A stretch of DNA of 64,000 nt from Siderastrea siderea. Lineage: Eukaryota > Cnidaria > Anthozoa > Scleractinia > Rhizangiidae. A program made the position numbers and the translations under genes. A model generated the notes under the pieces. That model did no database searches and was not told the DNA's origin. It saw only the letters and a program-made list of their open reading frames with translations. The stretch lies in the NCBI GenBank assembly GCA_964030785.1, contig OZ034968.1, positions 48,321,230 to 48,385,229 of the forward strand. Reading direction: 5' to 3'. Below are positions 57,615 through 64,000 of this stretch, in pieces. Within the stretch, counting starts at the first letter, position 1. Each line of letters opens with the position of its first letter.

Positions 57615-60039
57615 TATGCCGGCATAAGTTTTGCGGATGGGAAGTAAGCCTATATAAAGTTAGGCGCTTTGAGGAACGCACAAAACTGTTTTCGGAAGAT
57701 TTTGGGATAAAATAGCTTTAAACCGATAACTGCTTCGCTTAAAAGATTATTACTATTGAAAACTTCTAGGACAAGAAAATCGACAGTTGCACAAAGAGAT
57801 GGACCGGACAGTCAAAATTGAAAGCAAAGCTTGTGCAGTTGTCTTGCGGCTGTGCTTAGACCTACTGTTATGAATAAACAAACACAAACTAATAGACAGA
57901 GAAATCATTTTTAAAAAAAACGTTTATTCGAAAACCCGTAAGTTTATACTTAAATGCAATTTGCGTTACACTTCCAAAATCGTAGGTCGGTCCACGCGAG
58001 TGAAATCGGCTGAGCATGGCAAAATATTCAAGAATCTGTCACAAATCTGAGCGCGTTTTCTAATAATTTTTTAAAGTCAAAAGTAAATAACACATTTCTA
58101 ATGGCATAAATCAAATTTCCATTTCAAAACGTAATTTCTTTCATCGTAATACTCGAAATCATGTACCTTAGACCCTTTAAAAACTTCACTTACTCGGTTG
58201 TGTTTCAGAACAGGGCAAACTCTCCGCCGTGAAGAAAACAAAGCGACGAAGTCCTTTGAATGCAGCTTTCGTAACTTGAACTTTTCGCCTTCTACCAGTA
58301 TTCTTTTGAACTTTTTCTTTCCGTTTATAGATATTAGATGTTTTTTTGTCAAGTATAAAACTTCAGTACTCTCGAGCAATCGTTAAATGCTAAAGAAGCT
58401 TAAGCTTTTAAAGAAACCTCTTTTTCAAAACGCCGGTTGTCCCTAAAGCATCGCGCGATTTCCCGCCAAGAATAAATGGCATTCTCTACCCCCGTCGGGT
58501 TGTCTTGGGACTCCCCTCCCCCTCCCACAGAGTCTGCGCGGACGGACGGACGTACGGATGTACGGATGTACGGAGGTACGGACGTACAGACGGACGGTCA
58601 CGTGACTATTACGTCACAACCAAAATTTCTCGGATGGATAGGTTACCATATTTCCTTAGCAATGGAGCTCCGCTGGCGGGCTTTGCCCGCAGGCTCCGCT
58701 AAAAATATTAATTCAACGAATTTCGTTAGTGAGTCTTCTTGTGTTTTTAGTTTGTGTTTAAGCAATCCTCATTTTGCAACTGCCGTATTTTAGCCGAAAT
58801 TAGTGTTACTAAGAATTCTACTCTCAGTTAGTGTTGTTTTCTCAAGTCAATTTTTGTTCTTCGACACTATTGTATTGCGGATTGGGTTCTTTAGTGATGG
58901 CTAATGTATTGAACAACCGAAAAATCGCTCGGTCGCCGACAGTACTGTTAGCGTTAAGCTCTAAACACATTACAATTAACGGACACCATGAAGTTTAGCG
59001 TATGCAGCCGTACGATTGTGTTCTCAGTGGCCTGTAGGAAAATCATGAACTATGAAAGACAGTACATCTCAATCAAAAATGCCCTTGTTTTATTTCTAAA
59101 CGTTTAGAACAAGATAATAATTCCCGGATCTGAACGTGAGTGAAAGAAACTCTTAGCGGTCAGCTTGGCCGCTTGCAGTAGGTGAGATATTAATAAAGAA
59201 ACGACTAAGGAAACAGCATTTAGAGCAACTGGATTTGTCCTCATGGTATATACGTAGACCCTAAACAAAATACCGTCAAATTACTCTTATTTCAATGTGT
59301 TCTTTATAAATACAAACGTGAAGACAGTGCGTAAAAACAAAGCATAAACAAAATGCGGACCAACATGGTTCATTTTCTAAAACATATGACTTTTCATCAC
59401 GATTTTCAACAATAACATCGGTAGTTTTTCTTTCGTCGCTGGGTGGCATTCTTTGAGCATTTATGATCCTAGAGCTTCTCTATTCAACCGCTGTTTCAAC
59501 TGCAAAGTACGGAGTTTCTTTACGCGAGGTCTCTAGAAACTCTGCTGATCTTGTCTGCAAGAAATCTCGGATTACGCTTTCCTCTAAAACTTTCAAAACA
59601 CATGCAAGTTTCTGTCTTTGTTTAATAATTACTCAACTTGAAGTCTAATAAGCTTCACTTAAATTCTAAAAGAGAAAAAGTCTAAAAACGCCCGGTGTCA
59701 AGACTCAACGAAAGTTATTTTTGTCACCATTTGAATGGAAAGCCCGTCATTCCTCCCCCCCAGTCCCAAAACCAAAAACCACACTGAACACAATATTGAG
59801 AAGGGCATTGAAATTAACTTAAAAGAAGCGGGGAAATGATCTGCTCAAGAGACCTATACCGCGTGGCGTAATACAACCATGTCCACGAGTACGATGGCAA
59901 AGCAAACTGTTAAAACTAAGGTATGTACATATATGTACATTTACATGTATGTAAAGTTTTTCATTTTAAATATACCCCTTCCGTTCGAATTCTAGAGAGG
60001 GCCTCCCCTTTATTTATGTACAAATAAGCTTCTTGAAAT
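57615..60039. other. No gene recognised; simple repeat at 58536-58600
   Basis: A GGACGGACGTACGGATGTACG-type degenerate tetra/octanucleotide repeat lies at about 58536-58600. The sequence AGCTCCGCTGGCGGGCTTTG to CCGCAGGCTCCGCT at 58666-58700 can form a short hairpin. No coding sequence is supported. Confidence 0.4.
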
Positions 60040-60420
60040 GACAAAATTTTCTCTCTTTGCTCTCTGTCTATAAAATGTCGATTGATTATAAGTTTGAGTC
60101 GTGATTATCGACACCCTGCATAGAAATTTAGCCTAAGCAAAAAGAAGACTTACCAAGATTTCCCTAAAGGCCTTAGTTTCAGAATTTTATTCCTGCACTG
60201 AGCTACGATGCCAATCCAAGTTAGACAAGTTAATTAAACCCTTAAAAGAACGGAAAAGAAAAAATAAATTTTATACTTCGTGACAAAAAAAGCGAGCAAA
60301 GTGTCGTTTCCTCCGCCGTCCGCATGTTGTTTTCGCTTTATAGCCCGCGTTTCAGGTGAGTTTTTCTGTGGCTTATTAATTTTGACTACCAGCTTTTGCA
60401 ATCATCTTTCCGTTACAGAC
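60040..60420. repeat. Dispersed repeat shared with 7960-8370
   Basis: Same orientation and block order as 7960-8370 (TTTGCTCTCTGTCT, CCAATCCAAGTTAGACAAGT, AAGTGTCGTTTC, GTTTTCGCTT, TTTCAGGTGAGTTTT). An old duplicate; see the entry at 7960. Confidence 0.5.
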
Positions 60421-63400
60421 GGACTTATCCCAAGTTTTAACCTTCAAACAACAGATTTTTTGGCCAGGTTATTTACCTTTGGAAAGGCGAAAGCTGCAAG
60501 TAGCACAGCTACGACAAAAATATGAGGTCATCGGGTGACACAATGTCTTACATACGAGCGCTTGGCTTCGAGCGAATTGCCATGTTTGCTAATAAAGATA
60601 TGAGAAAGAAGAATGTCTTCAGGAACTGTCTTCAAGGCAAAAACCTTATCTGCTGACGACCTTGTCTCTGCGAAATGAAAACTTATACCAGGAAATTTTA
60701 TTGCCGCCATCTTTCTCCGAGTGGTTTTTCTTGAATCCGGGTCCTTCCGCTGAGTCCGCTCGCGCCCACCCTCGAAGATGGCGCGAACGAGCCAGCGCAC
60801 GCAGTTTGTATACGTTTGCTTTTCACGAATATCCACGCGGAAAGGGATACCTCACTTTAAGGTGTCTGAACACAGTTTGCGCGCGAATTAGCGCGCGCAC
60901 AAAGCTGAAAGCTTTAAGAAAAACAAACATGGCGCCTGTACAACGATCATTTCATTTTGTTCAGTGAAGAATTTGTAAGCGTTTTTTTCTTTTCCGTCTT
61001 AACAAGCACACAGTTTGTTATGTGTGAAAACGTTTGTTTTTCAATGTATTATAAGGTAGTGCTATTGGAAAACACCCTGCCTTTCTGGGATTGTTTGTAT
61101 GGATCGAGAAAGGTCGAGAGAACCCTCTCAAACGCAACGCATGCGCAGTCAACCAGAAAATTGTGACCGCATGGTTTAGTGGAAATGCACTGATTTCTAC
61201 GGAATTGCTCGTTAGAATTTAATGAAATTCGGTAGAATAATGGTTCAGAACACGCGTAACTTGCCTGCAAACAGAAATTGAAATATCTGACAGAGGACAT
61301 GTTCAGAAAACTTTAAAATGCAAAACACAGAATTACAGAAGATCTCTCTGTCAAAATTTCACGAGACCAGTGTCAATAGGCCAGTATTGCTCTGAGTTTT
61401 CTAGAGACAAATGATGGAAAAAATCTAACGACTGGATTTTCTGAAAATAAATCAAACCCATTATTTAATGCCGGTTTATGTACCAGCTGCGTTGTCATGG
61501 CAACGGCACTCTGTCCAATAAAACATATCAAAATATAATCTTTTTTAGTTGAACTTGCATCTTGCCAATTTTGGCTGCCCAACTGCCAGTGGTTTGAGAA
61601 TAACGCAAAGGTACAAGAAAACCGTGTTCGGCCACCTTCATTTAAATGCGACAAAACTTGAACACCTGACTCTATCTCTGCATTTCCACCTCAATTTGAG
61701 CTGTAAATAGGAAGATTAGGCTCGAATTAGCCATGTCACTGACTGAACTGAAATTTGTTGGCGACCACTTGGGTATTACTTGATCGAGGACTTTATTCAG
61801 AGACTACATATCAAGTTACAAAACACTGATAAAGGATTCCTTATAGCAGGCTTTTGATGAGCTCCGCTGTTTGGCTAGTCTACTATACATATTAATTAAT
61901 CCCAAATTGAAGTCCTGCCGAGGCGAAAATAAATCCCTTTAAGCTTGGGAGAGGGCACAAAGTGCCCGCGCTGACTTTGAACGTTTTTTACTTCTTAATA
62001 TGCAAGCAAAAGGTACCAAACTTTGTTACTTTCCTAAAGTTTATCTGGGAGCAACTTGTTATACACTTTTTTGCGGAAATTTTTAATTTTTGGAACATCG
62101 AACTGTTCTTTTGTTGGTTTTAATTACTTTTTGGGCAGTTTTGGTGGTTTTCGAAGCCCGAGGTTTTGCCGGAAAGTCAAAAAAATCCATGATGGCGGAT
62201 CCATGACAGTCGCCGTTTGAAAGTCATGTCATGACACATTGCACGTCATGTGACGTCATCAGCACAGAAAACACCAGGAAAGGTGTTTCGAAGTGCTATG
62301 TACCCTCAAAGTCTCGTTGTCATAACTTGAATACTCTCGAAGTTAAGGGGGGATTATTTTATTCCCTCCCTTATGCATTTTCTTTCTCTAGTTTGCAAGA
62401 TAATTCTTTCGCTCGCCTGTTGCTGTCTCTTAGGACCGGCAAAGGCGATTTTTTAAACATTCCTAGACGTGCAAAAATACATTAAACAGTATCCATTTTT
62501 GTACGAATTAAACATAATGGTTTTCAGTCACTGATTTGCAACTATTACGTTTCTGTTTAGGTTTCGGTACAACTTTCTCTTGTGCTTTTCGTTTTAGGAA
62601 ACTGGACGTCTTGTGCAGGAATCGCATGTGTGTCAAAAGCTTGTCAAGCTTGTCGGCTAGCGAGTGCTGAACGGAAAAGAAATACTAAGCTAAATTCTTA
62701 CATACGTCCTTTTCACTGTCAAACGAAACAGTTTACTTCACAATTCACTGATTCACTGGTTATTCTCTGATTCTTTCAATTCTACTGGTACACTGATTTT
62801 CTCGAAATTTTCGAAAAACTCAAAAATAAACTTGCTGTTCAAAAACAAATCACCGTTCGCTCAACAGTTCAGTGAAATAGCAAAACCTTGATCACTTTTT
62901 CACAAATTTCGCTTGCATTTTGCCTCCAAATAGCAACTCGGATAATCTCAATAGCACTGATTTTTTGAGTTCACCCTAACTTCTGTCAAATTACACCTGA
63001 TCGGCCAAGCAAATTACACCGAGTGTCCGTGTCATAGCAAAATAATGAAGTTCTTGTGAAGTGCAGACCGATTAAAGCGTTTTCTATCCTTTTAAAATGA
63101 AAATTATCACTATTTTGGACAATTAATCGAAAGCGGTGAAATTAACTGAGTGTTGTCGAACGTTGGAAGAACGCGGGCTCGTTATTGGTATCGACTATAA
63201 TAAAAAAAATGTCGTTACAATATGTAGTAAAACGTTATAGTTAGAGATGTCATACACGTGTTTGGAATTAAAAAATTTAAACAAGCCAACGGGACGAAAT
63301 GCAATAAACAAGATAAGCGGACTGAGACTGAGGCGAATGATTGTTTTAGTATAATTTTGAGATGTGGACATCAACAGGCAAAAAAGGGAGCCAAAACTTA

Positions 63401-63541
63401 ACAAACAACTTACGAAACAAGGTAATTTAGCTGATTTAGCCGCGCCTTGAAATGTTATATTCACCGGGTAGCGCGGTGAACACAGCATTAAAATTATACT
63501 AAAATGGGATAATAAAAATAGAAGAAGTGTAAAAACAAGTA
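60421..63541. other. No gene recognised
   Basis: Several GC-richer patches at 60740-60930 (GAAGATGGCGCGAACGAG, ACATGGCGCCTGTAC) could be a promoter or 5' exon of a host gene, but no splice structure or domain supports it. The rest is AT-rich with short frames only. Confidence 0.35.
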
Positions 63542-64000
63542 AAACTCATCTTCTCTGTTTATACCGTGTGGATGCATGGAAAATGATTCACGAGCTCTAC
63601 GTATGGATTCTCTTTTACAATTGACGAATTCGAGTGGTAGAGGTTCTACGTCTGTGAGTTTGTTTCCCTTCTGATTAAAGTGGTGAGGTACTGCGTCGGT
63701 GATCTTGTTTTCTATGGCGCTACTGTGCTCTCCAAATCTTTCACGCAATGCGCGTTTTGTCTGTCCGACGTGTATTGCTAAAGCATTTGAAGTGTTTATG
63801 CATTTGCGGCATTGGATCATGTAGATGAGGATTTTCGACGCACATGTGATTGTGTGCTTGATACGATGAATTTGGTCTGTGTTTTTAAATATACATGGTG
63901 GTGGTCGACAAATTCTGATAGTCTTTCGGTAGGATGATCGTTGGCAAAAACAATTGGTCGTCCAGGGTTTCCCCGCTTGTGGATTTTTGGGTTGGTGTAG
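63542..64000 (-). pseudogene. Penelope-like element remnant, RT piece joined to GIY-YIG piece
   Basis: The minus strand from the window edge encodes [20 protein letters not shown] and [12 protein letters not shown], the RT fingers/palm sequence of Penelope-like elements. It passes directly into [20 protein letters not shown] and [14 protein letters not shown], then VGQTKRALRERFGEHSSAIE and FVNCKRESIRRARESF, the GIY-YIG endonuclease, where the YIG core reads HVG. Most of the RT between the two is missing, so the copy is internally deleted and inactive. Its 5' part lies outside the window. Confidence 0.75.

Noticed and set aside
60662..60967. 101-residue frame as a host gene
   Set aside because: It crosses GC-rich, promoter-like sequence, has no domain and no splice support.

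Overview
The window is nuclear DNA of an invertebrate animal, most likely a cnidarian such as a stony coral. That assignment is an inference from the mix of transposons (DIRS, Ty3/gypsy, Crypton, Penelope, non-LTR, TTAA-flanked MITE, Polinton). It has little ordinary host coding sequence and is dominated by mobile elements.

Region by region. 1-5.9 kb: one convincing host exon (1815-2347, the last exon of a single-pass membrane protein) among MITE and Penelope fragments. 5.93-15.10 kb: a decayed 9.2-kb Polinton derivative made of two long inverted arms. Each arm carries a stub of the 3' end of a Polinton DNA polymerase gene, and the centre holds one short gene and an 84-bp tandem array. 15.8-16.7 kb: a broken Crypton-type tyrosine recombinase gene. 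18.0-26.1 kb: a three-level nest, in which a dead Ty3/gypsy element (minus strand) was split between RNase H and integrase by a DIRS-type element (minus strand), which was itself hit by a TTAA-flanked MITE. 28.4-31.8 kb: a dead non-LTR retrotransposon. 32,587-54,796: a 22,210-bp, apparently intact Polinton/Maverick (adintovirus-like endogenous virus) with terminal inverted repeats and a perfect 6-bp target duplication TTCGTA. 54.8-64 kb: non-coding sequence with foldback repeats and, at the right edge, a Penelope-like remnant.

The intact Polinton. Integration and replication: DD35E integrase with chromodomain (37.1 kb) and protein-primed DNA polymerase B (49.7 kb). Particle formation: double-jelly-roll major capsid candidate (41.5 kb), two tandem penton-like paralogues (38.3 and 39.4 kb), adenain-like maturation protease (42.9 kb), packaging ATPase (43.6 kb), a parvovirus-like phospholipase A2 (47.5 kb) and a set of very basic small proteins. 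Accessory functions: a RING-like protein and two small paralogues (left end, minus), a SLOG-fold protein (35.0-35.7 kb), a GRF zinc-finger protein, a 2-TM protein resembling SLATT effectors (45.3 kb), and a repeat-rich acidic-tailed protein (48.2-49.2 kb). Two divergent promoters of related sequence sit in mirror image near the two ends, and at least a dozen genes have a TATA-like box mostly 37-65 bp before their start codon.

Most interesting signals: (1) a SLOG-like sensor candidate and a SLATT-like 2-TM candidate in one element; (2) a tRNA-like RNA polymerase III gene with A box, B box, T-run terminator and an abnormally long central hairpin, between protease and ATPase; (3) a recurrent Q-R-G-G motif after arginine-rich N-termini of several small proteins, fitting cleavage by the element's own protease; (4) adenovirus-ITR-like clusters of CRE, ETS and E-box sites in the termini of both Polintons.
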